Shown here: positions 21,296-32,970 of the stretch, in pieces
Layout: each line of letters opens with the position of its first letter
How positions within the stretch are numbered: position 1 is the first letter of the stretch
Assembly (NCBI GenBank): GCA_014529385.2
Contig: CM043968.1
Span: 21,999,484-22,063,483, forward strand
Direction: 5' to 3'
Source of the DNA: Adiantum capillus-veneris
Lineage: Eukaryota; Streptophyta; Polypodiopsida; Polypodiales; Pteridaceae
DNA length: 64,000 nucleotides
The notes under the pieces: generated by a model
Told to the model about the DNA's origin: nothing
Seen by the model: the letters and a program-made list of their open reading frames with translations, nothing else
Databases searched by the model: none
Made by a program: the position numbers and the translations under genes

Positions 21296-23465
21296 CCATG
21301 TACATGTAAACAAATATGTTTCATGTATTTTCCTATCTGGCCTAAGAAGGTAGGAATGGGGGCAAGGCCCTAATCTATGCATGTATGCTCAAGGTAACTT
21401 CTTAAATATGGATTAGGGTCTATGTAGGGGTAAGGTTGGGTGCAGATGAACATGTGGTAGAACTCGAGTCTTTTTTAGCTTCCACCATGTCCTTATTTCA
21501 TGATTTTAATATTGGGAGTATGTTTGGGCACCCTAAAGTGACCAATGGTCACCACAAGGGACCCTTCTCACCTCTCATGCAATTACACACCGACCATGAT
21601 GGTAAAGGATGTCTCCTTCTAGGTGTGGGAAGGCATGTATACAATTGTACACAAGAAATTTGAAGCTTGCAAAGCTCAAACACACAAGCCACGTGGTTGG
21701 CAAGGCAGGTCAACCTAACTAATTAATGAGGTAGTAGAAAATTTTAAATTTTTTGACAGTTTTGAAATCATGCTACATCAATGCACAAACAAGGCTTATG
21801 AAAATCATATAAGTAGCAAGCTTTAGACAAACACTCAGCAAGAGCCCAATTTCTTGGGTCAATAAAGTAAGGCTTATGAAATCAATGTTGTTATCAAATT
21901 ATGGTACAAGCATGGCTTGTCAAGGGCATAAAAACCATGCAAGGTTGGACCATGTTGATATTGTCTCCAAAGATTCTTGCAACAGCTTGAATATTAGCTT
22001 GTCGGTCCATGTGATAATGGTAAAAAAATCCATTACCAAGGGTGACAATGGGGATGAACTGCATAAGACCATTAGGTATACAATGATGTGCTCAATAGAG
22101 TATCTCAAATTGTAGTGGAGGAATAACAACTAGGTTGAGGGAAATATCCCCACTGTATCGGCATGCCTTGCATATAGCTCATAAGCATAGGTTGATAGCC
22201 CCTTGCTCACAACGAAGAAGTTGCTTGTATCTTTTATGCTAATAGAGTTACGTAACTTGCACTATCTAGAGATGATGTTGATACATTCAAGTGCAAGTAG
22301 GCCTTGTTGTATATAAAATGAGAGATTTTACCTCAATAATGCTTGTTTCCTAGCGCCCTCATCCTATGTCAAAGTTCAAAAGAACCAAGCATGGCTTCCG
22401 TGTGGGGTGAAATCCTTGCTTCCCATTACATCCTTTACAATACATTGCTTTGCAAGGCATGACACCTTTAAGGTCTGAAAACCATAAATAGGGTGTAGGA
22501 ATTTGAAATTCCTTTCCATGAAAGAAGTATCAACTTGAATTTGTCCTATCGTTTCAAATCGATGTGTTGGATCGAGGTTGAATTTTGCTCATAGCTAGGA
22601 CTTTGGAAGTATCTATATTTGAATTTGGCTCATAGCCATGAATTCTAATATACATAAAACTCATCAAGATATACCTTCTACTCAAATAGCAATTGAGGCT
22701 ACTATATTTACTACTGTTTATTGTATATGACTACATCAACAAGAATTCATTATCATTGGATACATGCACAAGGTGCATGCATGCACTATGGATGATGGTT
22801 TGGTTAGGTAGGAAACAAGCATGGCCTCGCTATCAAGAAATTATCTAATGTGACAAACTTGACATCTCTAAGAGAGCCTTAAGGTAGGAAATCTCTTGTT
22901 TTAAAAACCAAAGAATACCTAGTATAACTACCTTTTTCTAGTTTTGGAAATCTTTCAATGGGGAGATATGATTGTTTCAAGGATCTAGTTCTAAATAAGA
23001 TTCCAGCTTGAGAGGATATCTTGATTCATATATAGAAATGGGTGCCTTTGGGAGCACATTTTTTGGGTCCGACCCAACTTGTGCATGAAAATTCACTCCA
23101 TAAATGTTGATGGTCACTAACGGGTCTCTTCAAACATGTAATTTCAAGGAGAGAAGTTCTCAACTACCAAGGAGTATTATTTTAGTTCACTTTACTAAGC
23201 TAATTTTAATCCTACTTGGTAGCACAACAAGCTATGTTGGTCTCAACTACCTAGTAGTTTAAGTAGTTTCTTTTCAACATCTTCCCAAGGGGTTCAAATC
23301 TCCAAGGCAACACAAAGGTTTCTCAGTGAAGCATTTATTCATCGTCACCAATCTCTACTTTTAGTGTTGAACATTTCAAAGGAATATTGAGCCTTTAGAG
23401 GGTGGAATTTTGGTAATGTATTTTGAGGCTCTAAAATTTCCCTTGACCTTTGAGTAAGTATACAG
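21296..23465. other. No gene seen
   Basis: About 2.2 kb of AT-rich DNA between G and A. Several short open frames exist (for example 21436-21663 and 21876-22115), but none has a recognisable domain or a partner elsewhere in the window. A TATA-like tatataaaatg at about 22311 may mark an unrecognised LTR. Confidence 0.4.
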
Positions 23466-24089
23466 AGTTGGGTGCATTTTCAACATCTCGATTTTTGTAA
23501 ATTTGTACATATGGACATGACGCCCAATGTAAAAAGGGTGTGTGGGCTTTCTTTTTGTGGGTTTTTAGCCAGCTTTAGCAAGCACATGTAGATGCAAGGC
23601 AAGTCACTAGTATAGTGCCAGTTGTCGGGCTATTGTAAGTGCCCGTGAGTGAAATTTTTTAAGTGAGACTTTTATATAACTGAAACTCATGTACAAACTT
23701 AAAAAAGTTTATCCCAACTACAAAAATTTGCAAGTTTTATCTCGTTGTGCCTCTTGATGGTTTTTGATGCAGTTTTTTGTCTCAACATGCATGCTCTATG
23801 TGTAGATTCATTTTATTGCTTTGTCACCTATTATTTTTAAAGATTCATCTCAAGATTTAAACTGCCCCCAATTGGAGTTCTGCTCTTCAAGTGTTACGAC
23901 TAGTTCTCTGCAGGGTTATGGCTATGGCAGCCTAGTGGCAAATTGCGTGCAGAAAAATTGGGAGGGCATGTATCTATTAATATGGAATTGATGTTTAAAT
24001 TGTGGTCTTGTAATTTTCAATTGTGAAAGGTAAGGCCCTTGTCTTCATATGCATTGGTCAGCATGTGCTAAAAATTTCTGCTTTGACAG
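23466..24089 (+). repeat. 5' LTR of A
   Basis: Matches 41647-42338 through many shared blocks, such as ACATATGGACATGA.GCC.AATGT, GGCAAGTCACTAGTATAG.GCCA, TTGATGGTTTTTGATGCAG and GTGTTACGACTAGTTCTCT. The two copies differ often and by indels, so A is old. The start is degenerate (agttgg in place of TGTTGG). Confidence 0.85.
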
Positions 24090-24097
24090 CAATGTTT

Positions 24098-24115
24098 TGG
24101 TGCCCTCCACCGAGG
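24098..24115 (+). promoter_or_regulatory. Primer-binding site of A
   Basis: TGGTGCCCTCCACCGAGG lies 8 bp after the LTR. B has TGGCGCCCCCACGGAGG at the same place. The matching tRNA was not identified. Confidence 0.65.
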
Positions 24116-24158
24116 AATTGTTTCAAGTTACCTTTTCAGTCTACAAGTTTTGGAAGAT

Positions 24159-25345
24159 ATGGCATTTAGTTTTCTGGATTTTAGTGGGAAATCAAATGAA
24201 AGTTTTAAAGGTTTCATTGAGCGAATGGAGTTTGCTTGCCCTCTTGCTGACAAGCAAGACCCAGTGTTGGTGCTGCAAATCTTCTACTTCTGTTTGAAGG
24301 GAGATGCTAGGGAATGGTGGAAGGCTATGAAAAGGAGATACAATAATCCCAACCTCCCCAAGTTATGACTTATGAAATGGTAAGACATGATTTTCTTATA
24401 CACTTTCAATAGGAGGAAGACCCACAAAATGTATGGCAGCTATTCAAGGCTTCATACATGGTGAAGGTTAGATCATAGAAGACTTTGTGAAGGCATTCAA
24501 TGCGTTATGGACAAAGCGGTGTATATCTTTGGTGGTTGAAATTCCTTCAGCAGGTTTCTTACATTCTTGAGGAGTAGTATGTGCTTGAAGGTAGAGCTTA
24601 AGCAGCCAAGGACCTTTGAGAAGGCAGTTGAAATTGCAAATAATAAAGAGTGGAAAGCAGAGCGTCTTCACCAACTTGGATTTAATGTCGAGCCAAAGAT
24701 TGAAGTGAAAGTTGTAGAGCAACCAAGGCTCCTCATCAAGGAGCCAGGTTATGATCAACAAGCTTCTCATGATGTGGATGCTTTTTGCAAGGAGATGCAA
24801 GATATTGTAGGTCTTATGAAGAATCTTAATGTGCATATGATGGGAGGTGGAATAGGTCAAAGATTTGGATATGGATGTGGCTATGGAAGCGATGAGGGGT
24901 TTACAAGTGGTAGAGGAAGAGGCATGGCTGAAAGAAAGGATATGTTTCAATGTTATATATCATGGTGAATAGGGTCATAAAAGCCCTCAATGTGACTACC
25001 AAAGAGAATGGGTGATGGCATGTTTCCTCTTCCTTCACAAATTCCTTCTTGAGCTTCAGATTATGGTATTTAGATTAAAGGAGAAGCAGGGCCAAGTGGT
25101 TTGATAGCTGAATAGAAGGGAAAAACAAAGGTGGTAAGAAAAATCCATTTGGAGAAGAAAGAGGATGATTTGGGAGCTTGGTCATGCATGTAGGTAAGGG
25201 GATTACAAGAGATCATTACATGAGTGATGCAAGTCCCAACCATAAAAGAGGGAAACAGGTTGAGACAGGTACAGGTAAAGAGAAAAAGAAGAGAAAACCC
25301 AAGCAACATTAGAATGCATCTGACTTTCCTTTGGGATAAGGGAAA
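24159..25345 (+). pseudogene. gag of A
   Basis: Starts MAFSFLDFSGKSNESF at a real ATG; B starts MAFSYPEFHGRGDEDV. LKGDAREWWKAM is the gag family core. Frameshifts near 24365 and 24560 separate this from ELKQPRTFEKAVEIANNKEW (B: ELKKPRTYEDALEVARNKEW). The zinc knuckle near 24950-25005 is broken by a frame change (CY at one frame, GHKSPQCD in the next). The end is a basic linker (KRKPK) that stops at the TTAA element. Not functional. Confidence 0.8.
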
Positions 25346-25361
25346 CCAAATTATAGTTTAA

Positions 25362-26682
25362 CACTAGGTTGGTAACCTAACAGGACATAAAAGTGTCCTT
25401 TCAGGGTTTTGAAAAAAACCTCCAAAACCATAGTAGATCCACTCAGTTTGTAACATTCTTTCATGAAGTTATAGTTCAAGGCCTACTACACATGGAAAAA
25501 TTAAGAAACTTGTAAAATTTCTCATCTTTTGGTCACACCAAGCCTCCAAAGTTGATGGACCAGTACATTTTCATCAAAACAGTCATTTCTTACATTTTGT
25601 TGCATAAAAATAAGATTAGGGATTTTTGTAGGACTTGAGATAAATTCCCTAGTTGACATCAATGGGTTGGTGATTAGAACACATGATTGCTTCTCACTCA
25701 CTATTTTTTGTTTTGCCAAAAGAAATAGGTACAAAAAAGTTGAATTTTTATCATTTTGCAAACCTATCATCAAAGTTTCTATAGCCACGCTCAATACAGA
25801 TAATATATGCATGTTTTCTTAGTTCCCTATTGTCCTTTAGGTTCATAAGGAGCCATGGAGCATGTCAAAAGAATAATACATCTCTTACCAAGGGGAATCT
25901 TGGGGACAAAGATGAAGTGCTAAATACAGCAAACATGAAAAAACTGGGTTCAACATTAAGAGTTGTAGAATCCCATAGAAACTATTCAATATCTAGCCAA
26001 ATTTGATCCTTGTGACTAGATATGGTTACTACCTACAAAATGCATGTAGTTGTCACAAGAAATTAACAATATTGAAAAAGCTCTACTTGATATACTAGAA
26101 TGTTTCGTTTTCTTCTATAATTGAAAAAATCAACAATCGCTGTCTACTATGAAAAATAGGGTATTAGGTGCCCCAAAACTCAAGGAATATTAGCTTTATG
26201 TTACAATATGCAACATAGAAAATCAAAACTGCATTTGGATATCATGAAAGCCACCAAAAAAATCATAGAAGAGCTAAAATTGGCTAAAAAACAGTATTTG
26301 ACAATTTTTGTAATTTGGTCATAGGTTACAAGTTTAACATTTATTTATCCCTAGAAGCATCAGGACATGGTGAAGACTACTAAAGATAGTTCTCTAGCAT
26401 TATAGACCTCACAAACATGAATTCTAGAGTGGTATAGTTGCAAAAAGTTGAAAAAAGCCAAAAACAGGACTCGTTTTTTCACACAGTTTAGGTTGTGAAA
26501 TGCTGTGCAAGGACAAGGTTAAAGATGGAATTGATATTCCAAAAAAATGTCGAGTTTTTTTCAGCTCATGAGACAACTTTCTAGAAAGATAGCACCTCAA
26601 AATCCATTTTGAAACTCTTGACATAATTCAAGGAAAATGGTCACTTAACAGGACATAAAAGTGTCCCATTACCAACCTAGTG
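25362..26682. mobile_element. TTAA-flanked TIR element, 1.3 kb
   Basis: 1321 bp bounded by 14-bp perfect terminal inverted repeats CACTAGGTTGGTAA and flanked on both sides by TTAA (25358-25361, 26683-26686). A 21-bp direct repeat, starting TAACAGGACATAAAAGTGTC, lies just inside each end (25378-25398, 26646-26666). Removing the element with one TTAA restores the A reading frame at exactly the place where B is continuous, which fixes the borders. No transposase was recognised inside, so it is non-autonomous. TTAA target duplication is the habit of piggyBac-type transposons; the CACTA start recalls CACTA elements, but those duplicate 3 bp. Assignment is open. Confidence 0.88.
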
Positions 26683-26686
26683 TTAA

Positions 26687-27550
26687 GGGTAGATTTGGTG
26701 AGTAGAAAGGCTGATGTTACCTATGGAAACTCATGGAGATGTGCCCTAAGTTGAAGAAGGAGTGGAAGTATGTAGTCAACCCCATGAAGAAGGAGTCTAC
26801 AAGGGAGCCTGCAAGTCCTATCTTTGAATGAGCTACCTGATATATTCCTAATATGGATGCATGGCATAAGAGAAAGTCCGTTGGAGAGGATTATATTGAT
26901 GGATATGCACAAGTATGTGTTATAACTCAAGCTTCAGTGTATGAAAGTTGGGAATCAACATGGTGAAAAATTCAATTTTTTGCATAAAGCTTGACAAACA
27001 ATCCAGGGTGAAGTGCTTGGGAGTTATACAGGACTTGAAGGTGGATTCATTTGATGTTAAAGTGCTAGTCAATTGCCATGTTATGCCAGTGGGTATATTG
27101 GTGCTTTCCCTCTCATCCTTGGAGGACAATGGTTATAGGCACCATCACACTCTACAATAGAAGGGGTGATAAGAAGAGGTTTGACATGGATAGGAAGGAA
27201 TATTTGGATGCTTACTTTGATGAGCAAAGTGATAAATAAGAATACTCAAGTAAAGAAGAATACAATGGAGATGATGGCAGTGAGATAGAAGATAGCAACA
27301 CTAGTGATCTAGATGTTTCCTCCTTGTTTCTCGAAGAAGAGCATGATGAGAAACAAATATTTCTTTCCCTTATAGAGATTATGAGGATATATGTGGTCCT
27401 TATGAGAAAATTGAAGAGCTCATGCAACCCAAAGTTCAGCCTAATGTAAAAAAGGAGCTGATATAAGGTATGTTGTCTCCCGACTTGACTAGTCCATGAG
27501 AAGGGTGAGTACCTACATATGATACAACAATTTCTCAATTTATTCATCAC
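26687..27550 (+). pseudogene. Protease region of A
   Basis: Begins VDLVSRKADVTYG just after the TTAA element (B: LTSRKADVTFG). HKRKSVGEDYIDGYAQVCVITQ is the retropepsin active-site segment; B reads GYVDGGAQICVITH. In A the catalytic triplet DGG is DGY. KCLGVIQDLKVDSFDVKVLVNCHVMPVG follows. An acidic linker with many stops runs to about 27550. The frame is broken several times. Confidence 0.75.
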
Positions 27551-28740
27551 TTCTTATGAGGAAATTAGATGCTTCAAAGGACAGGAAATCCACATTCCAA
27601 TCAAGGAAAAATCTTAGCCCGTACGCCAAAAGCTAAGGATAATGGAACATGTACAACCTAATGCTTTAAAAGAAGAGGTAGACAAGCTTCTCAAAGCAGG
27701 TTTCATATGTCCTATGGGTACTATAGAATGGGTGAGTCTTGCTATTGTCACACCCAAGAAGGATTAAAAGTGGAGAATATGTGCTGATTTTAAGCCTCTA
27801 AATGTAGCCATAAAGAGAGATCCATACCCTCTTTCTTTCAGAGATGACATACTTGATTCTACTGCATGGCATGAGAGGTATAGTGAATGTGATGAATTCT
27901 CTGGATATTTTCAGCTCATCTTGGATTTATAAGATCAAAAGAAGACTACATTTATCACACCATGGGGATGATTTTGTTATTGTGTGCTTCCTTTTGTTTT
28001 TTATGAATGGTTGTGCATGGTACCAAAAGCGTGTCAATAAGGTATTCTCCCCATTTCTTGGCAAGTTTGTGAAGGATCTTATTGATGACTTTTGTGTTTA
28101 TAGCTTTGGAAAGGATCATTGTGCAAAGCTTGGGATGGAATTGAGTCAATATGATGAAAGTGGAGGTCAAATCAACCCAAAGAAGTGTCATCTTGCTTAA
28201 CCAAGATTTAAGTTTTTGGGGCATATGATCTCAGAGAATGGGATTGAAGCAGATCCTAACAAAGTGAAGGCTTTGGTAATCCCCCCATCACCTAAACATA
28301 CGAAGCAGCTTGCTACTTTTATTCAAAAGGTGAAGTATATGTCATGGTTTATTTGTTTGTCCTCGAAACTTCTTTATCCTCTACAACAAGTAGCAAGGTT
28401 GGATCCTCTACGATGGACAAATGAATGGGAAGAGGTTTTTTAAGGTATCAAGAGGTTCTTGGTTCTCTTCTGCATATGCAATCTCCTAATTTGGATAAGG
28501 AATTTTATGAAAATCCATTAGTAGGTGAGGATGCTATTGGAGCTAAGCTTCTTCAACGAGGTAACAACTCCCACTACATGAAGCCTATCTATTGTGCTAG
28601 TAGAGTGAAGCTAGATGTGGAAAGAGACTATATTGAGGTGGAGCTCATCATGGTGAATGTGATTTATGCATGTAGAAGGTTTAGGCACTACCTTATCCCC
28701 AAAACCATTAACATTTCTCACTAGCTACACTCTTCTACCT
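27551..28740 (+). pseudogene. Reverse transcriptase and first RNase H of A
   Basis: Landmarks in order: VTPKKD (stop) KWRICADFKPLN, PYPLSF, TTFITPWG, LIDDFCVYSFGKDH (the RT active-site box; normally YMDD, here LIDD), then GGQINPKKCHLA, FLGHMISENGIEAD and KYMSWFICLSSKLLYPLQQ. The first RNase H shows FYENPLVGEDAIGAKLLQRG (about 28503-28562) with Asn in place of the first catalytic Asp, as in B, and RRFRHYL. Multiple stops and frame changes make it inactive. Confidence 0.85.
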
Positions 28741-28869
28741 CAATTGGTAAATAGCCCTACTTTGCCAAGGAGGCTCATGAAGTGGATTATGGAGCTACAT
28801 AAATTCCAATTCTCTTTTCTTGTTTAGGAGAGTATAAGGTCTACTTATAAGGAAAACTCTCTTCTTATT

Positions 28870-29127
28870 GAGAACACGGTGAAGAAGAAACACATGGAAG
28901 CTCCTCATATAGACAATGCATATCTGTTGTTTTTTTATTGCTCTTACAAGAAATCTCATGGTGAAGATTCAGGAGGTGTGGTAATTTATGATCCTCAAGG
29001 AGCTTTGGTAACTAAAAGGAGTTTGAAGATTATGGCACAAAGCAACAATGAAGTTGAGTATGCTACTTTGGAGAAAGGGCTCAACCTTTGCCTTGAGCTT
29101 CGCATCCATCGTGTGAGGGAAAGAGAT
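28870..29127 (+). pseudogene. Second RNase H of A, 5' half
   Basis: Reads NAYLLFFYCSYKK, EDSGGVVIYDPQGALVTKR and AQSNNEVEYATLEKGLNLCL, the layout of the additional (plant/archaeal-type) RNase H found downstream of the degenerate one in Tat-type elements. The first catalytic Asp (DGS in B) is Tyr-Cys here. It is cut at 29127 by LTR C and resumes at 40023. Confidence 0.75.
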
Positions 29128-29780
29128 TGTAAGGTCTCTGACCCCGATCAAAAGAGCACCATTGTACCATGAAATGAACATAATGGAAAAAGTTACTATT
29201 TTTAGCAGTTTTCCAAATTCTGTCAGTGCCATGATGTTTAGAATGTTTTAAAGCTCCAAAATGTGAATTAAAATAATTTTTGTTAAAAAAATCCAAAAAT
29301 AGTAAGTTTTTGGTCACCCGACCCGTCCAGTTTTGATCGTCTCAAAAAACTGCACCCGTACCCCGAATTTCAAAAAAATGTATTTTCGGACTCCGGGGGC
29401 TGCTAAATATGGCCGGTACTCGGGCCAGTACGCCTTAGTTAGAGCTCAGTATAGCAATTTACGGCATCAAAATCCGACTCATATGACCCGTTTTAGCCTA
29501 AAACCCATTTTTCATAAAATTGTCCGGGGAGGCACCGGGGGCCCGGAGCTGTGTGGGAACAGGTTCCAGGTCACTCCATACCAGCTTTAGCAGCTAGGGG
29601 GCGCCCTCTTGCCTTGTGGGAGTCTTTGGGAAGTTTCCAAGCCTGCAACTAAGTGTGAGAACCAGTTAACTAAACCAACTGGACACTTGGTGGGTAGGGG
29701 AACTAGACTTGCCATGCAAGGACTGAGTGCTCACTCAGATGCTTATAGCAGCACAAATCGATTTTCATCCTGTAGGAGCC

Positions 29781-29788
29781 TATTTAAA
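29781..29788 (+). promoter_or_regulatory. TATA-like box of LTR C
   Basis: TATTTAAA within AGCCTATTTAAAGGCC, immediately ahead of a CA microsatellite. By analogy with D and L it is a candidate LTR promoter. Confidence 0.4.
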
Positions 29789-29791
29789 GGC

Positions 29792-29793
<2 letters not shown>

Positions 29794-29842
<49 letters not shown>
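29794..29842. repeat. (CA)n microsatellite
   Basis: About 24 uninterrupted CA units, followed by shorter CA runs to about 29876. Open frames that read as His-Thr repeats here are an artefact of the microsatellite. Confidence 0.97.
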
Positions 29843-29845
<3 letters not shown>

Positions 29846-30644
29846 GCTCACACACACACAGTGCACACACACACACCTACCCACACTCTGGGAAGGTGTT
29901 GCCGGAACACACACCTTTTGAAGGAGAAGCAAGGAGGGAGGTGTTGTCGAATTCTCGCCTCAAGAAGCTCGATTAGATCAGAGAATCGAAAGGATTATCA
30001 GCCTTAATCATGGTAACCACGGTTTAATTAATGCTTTCTGCAAATCCTTTTCATTACCACCTAAATTTCTCGTCTATTATGCTTATTCCTAGTCGTAATT
30101 CTCTATAATTACTCCCTAAATTCTCTTTAACCATATTCTATTAAGTAATCATCATTCCAAAGCTGAATTATCAGTCATTCATCATCCTCGATTAATGATT
30201 AGTGCATGATTAACAGAATTTTCTCTCTCTAGGTAGCATAGTGATTAATCGATAAGCCGATAACTGTGTAGATTGATGAAAATCACTTTTTTATTAACAA
30301 TGTAGCTAAATTAGATCCATTCTCTTATGCATTAAGATGTAATTAAGGAATAATTAATCTGTCATTAAGTCTCTACGAGTCGACTTCCTCACACATACGC
30401 ATAAGATAAATCTGCATCATCTAGTTGCTAGGAAAGAGATTAATCATGCTTAATTCATCTCTCTGGTAATTCCATTAGTGAAATCCTATTATTCTTAATC
30501 ATGTAAGCCGAGTAATTATCTTTAGATCCGGTTCCCATAGGATTATGTGTCATCCATAATGATTGCTATATGGAAAAATCTAGACCTCTCATATAGGAGG
30601 TATTAATTGATGTTACTAATCTATCTATTGGGTTGTTATGACGC

Positions 30645-31787
30645 TGTGAGCGGGATGAAAACACACACAGCGCCTCTATAACGACCCGACACACACTCTT
30701 GGGAAGATACACACACACACTATGGGGCACCACTCGGCTTACACAACACACCTGGCCGAGACAGGACACACACCTATGGAGTGAGAGGAGAGAGACGATC
30801 CATTTATCCACTCCACACAGAGAGATACACACACACACACACCCAAAAAACTCAGCTCCAAAGGGGAGAATTTCTAATGTTTAGATACAATTGAGCTTGG
30901 GCCAACACCAATGGGGCAAATAGCTCACACAGTATGGGTCAAATAAGCCAGATACAATCACAAACTAGAGCAGAAATTTCGCTCATAGGAGAAACTTACA
31001 CAAAAAAACAGCAGGAAAAGAGTGAGGAATTTGGAAAAATGGACAGCGCCATCGCGTCCGGAATGGCCCAAAACCCCAGTCTACAATGTCAAAGTGCTCA
31101 AATCCGACCTCGGATGAGCAGTTTACGGCCAAAACAGGCTCCAAAATGAGCAAAAACACACCTGCGGCTGTTCCTCCTCTCTTCTACACGTTTTTTCTGG
31201 TCTTCTCTCAGTTTTTTCAGTTCCCACACTTAGCTTTATTAGTTGGGCACCCTTGGCCTTTTAGATGACCTCAAACGGACCCCGAACAGGCCAAAAACTG
31301 ACCTCGCAGTGCATAGTTGTCACCTTTTTGCATCATTCGCACACCTGGCACTCAGCTTTTTTCCACTAATGCATCTCGCCACCACGTGAAGTGGCCCCAA
31401 AAAGTGGTCCTAATGATGACCTTTCTGCATAACTCTCACAAGAAAACACCCACGTTGTGTCCGTCCTCATCCGCGTGCAAATATTGACCTCGTTCGCCCT
31501 CCTGACGCCACTAGATGCCATCTGACGCACCTGCTGACCTCACGTCGTCGGCCCGTGGATAGCTTCCTCGAGAAGTTTTACGCGCTATAAACTCCTCATT
31601 ATTGTAGAAAAAACATACTGGTACTGGTGATAGTGAAAATCGATGAACTATGTACATGCTGTCCTACCTGTACACATGTGGGCCCCACGTAACCACCTGG
31701 CTAAGGAAAATGGGCAATTCTTTATTTGATGCACCATGCATGTATATGTACATATGCGCAATCCCTTGCTCCAAAAAACTCCTGACA
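30645..31787 (-). repeat. 3' LTR of B
   Basis: 1143 bp, the same length as the 5' LTR (37600-38742), with about 20 differences by eye (roughly 1.7 percent). In plus orientation the ends are TGTGAGCGGG and CTCCTGACA. B is therefore much younger than A. No convincing 5-bp target duplication was found around the pair (gacgc and atgct). Confidence 0.95.
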
Positions 31788-31806
31788 TAATTTGCCCATC
31801 CCCTAG
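31788..31806 (-). promoter_or_regulatory. Polypurine tract of B
   Basis: In element sense CTAGGGGATGGGCAAATTA directly before the 3' LTR. A has GGGGTGTGGCAAACTA at the same place. Confidence 0.65.
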
Positions 31807-31815
31807 CCTGCTAGA

Positions 31816-32970
31816 TCATTCATGATCAGCAGCAGCAAAGAGAGATATGAGACTCGCCGCATCACAGGTCTCCTCATCCTTCACCAACATTGCTTGCTCC
31901 ACAGACAGCTCATCTTGCTCCACCATCATCAATCTAGCATGATACAATTTAAGACGCAATCCATTTACCCTTGACTTATGTAGAACACCATCCAGGTTAG
32001 CCAGCTGATATGTGCCATTTGGAAAACACTCTACTACCTTGAAAGGGCCTTCCCACTTAATTTGAAACTTCTTTTGGAAGGTGTTGTCCAGCTTACTGTT
32101 GTAGCGCAAAACCAAGTCATGTTTCTTGATACCCTTACTTTTAACCTTTTCATTTATCTTTGCCAAAGCCTTATCCTGCATCTGCCCATAATGCTCCAAT
32201 GCGCTCATCCTATCCAACTGGACCTCTTGTAACTGCAAGAGTCTCTCTTTGAATGCATCGCTAGGCGACCCAAGCAACTTCTCTAACATCTTGACCGCAG
32301 GCAACTCCACCTCCACAGGCAATAGTTCTTCCTTTCCATACACCAAATGAAATGGAGTAAACCCTGTACCTATCTTCACTGAAGTACGGTAAGCCCATAA
32401 TGCACTAGGCAATTCCAAATCCCAATTCTTTCCTTGGTGCTCTGTCACTTTAGAAAGAATCTGTACCAACTCACCATTGAATCTTTCATTTAAGCCATTA
32501 CACTGCAGGTAATAAGGAGTGGTATGCTGGTGCCTAATCTTCATCTTTGTGCATAAGAAGTCTAGCAGTTTAGCTCTAAATCCTGGCCCCTTATCTGAAA
32601 GTAGCTCTAATGGCACCCCAAACTTGCAACATATTTCATCATACACAAATTTTTCCACATCCTTTGCAGTGATCTATTTTACTGCTATAGCCTCTGCCCA
32701 TCTAGAAAGATAGTCCACTGCCGTCAAAATATAGCTTTTGCCCTTGCTTGTGATAGGTAACGGGCCTATTGCATCAATCCCCCACTTTTCAAACACATCA
32801 AACGCCATAATGGTTTTTCGTAGCTCTGGCTTCAACACTCTCTTCCCAAACGCTTGACACCTATTGCAAGACCTACACCAATGGTGAACATCCTTGTGCA
32901 AACTAGGCCATACATACCCCTCTTGCCACATACATACATCCTTGTGCAAACTAGGCCATACATACCCCAT
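31816..32970 (-). pseudogene. Integrase of B, one stop and frameshift
   Basis: Inserts the DNA copy into the genome. In element order: HHWCRSCNRCQ (end of the zinc-binding domain), WGIDAIGPLP (first catalytic Asp), LLSDKGPGF (second Asp) and NGLNERFNG (Glu). There are exactly 35 residues between the second Asp and Glu, the D,D35E pattern. KWEGPFKVVE is a GPF-type C-terminal motif, and the protein ends AADHE. A TAG at 32676-32674 interrupts it in a place where A reads KKITSKDV. The start is in a different frame from gag-pol because of the upstream deletion, so it cannot be made as part of the polyprotein. Confidence 0.9.

Noticed and set aside
24468-24950. 160-codon minus-strand ORF
   Set aside because: Antisense to the gag of A, which has clear protein similarity to B; no similarity of its own.
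29609-30007. Open frames with long His-Thr runs
   Set aside because: They are the translation of the CA microsatellite in LTR C.
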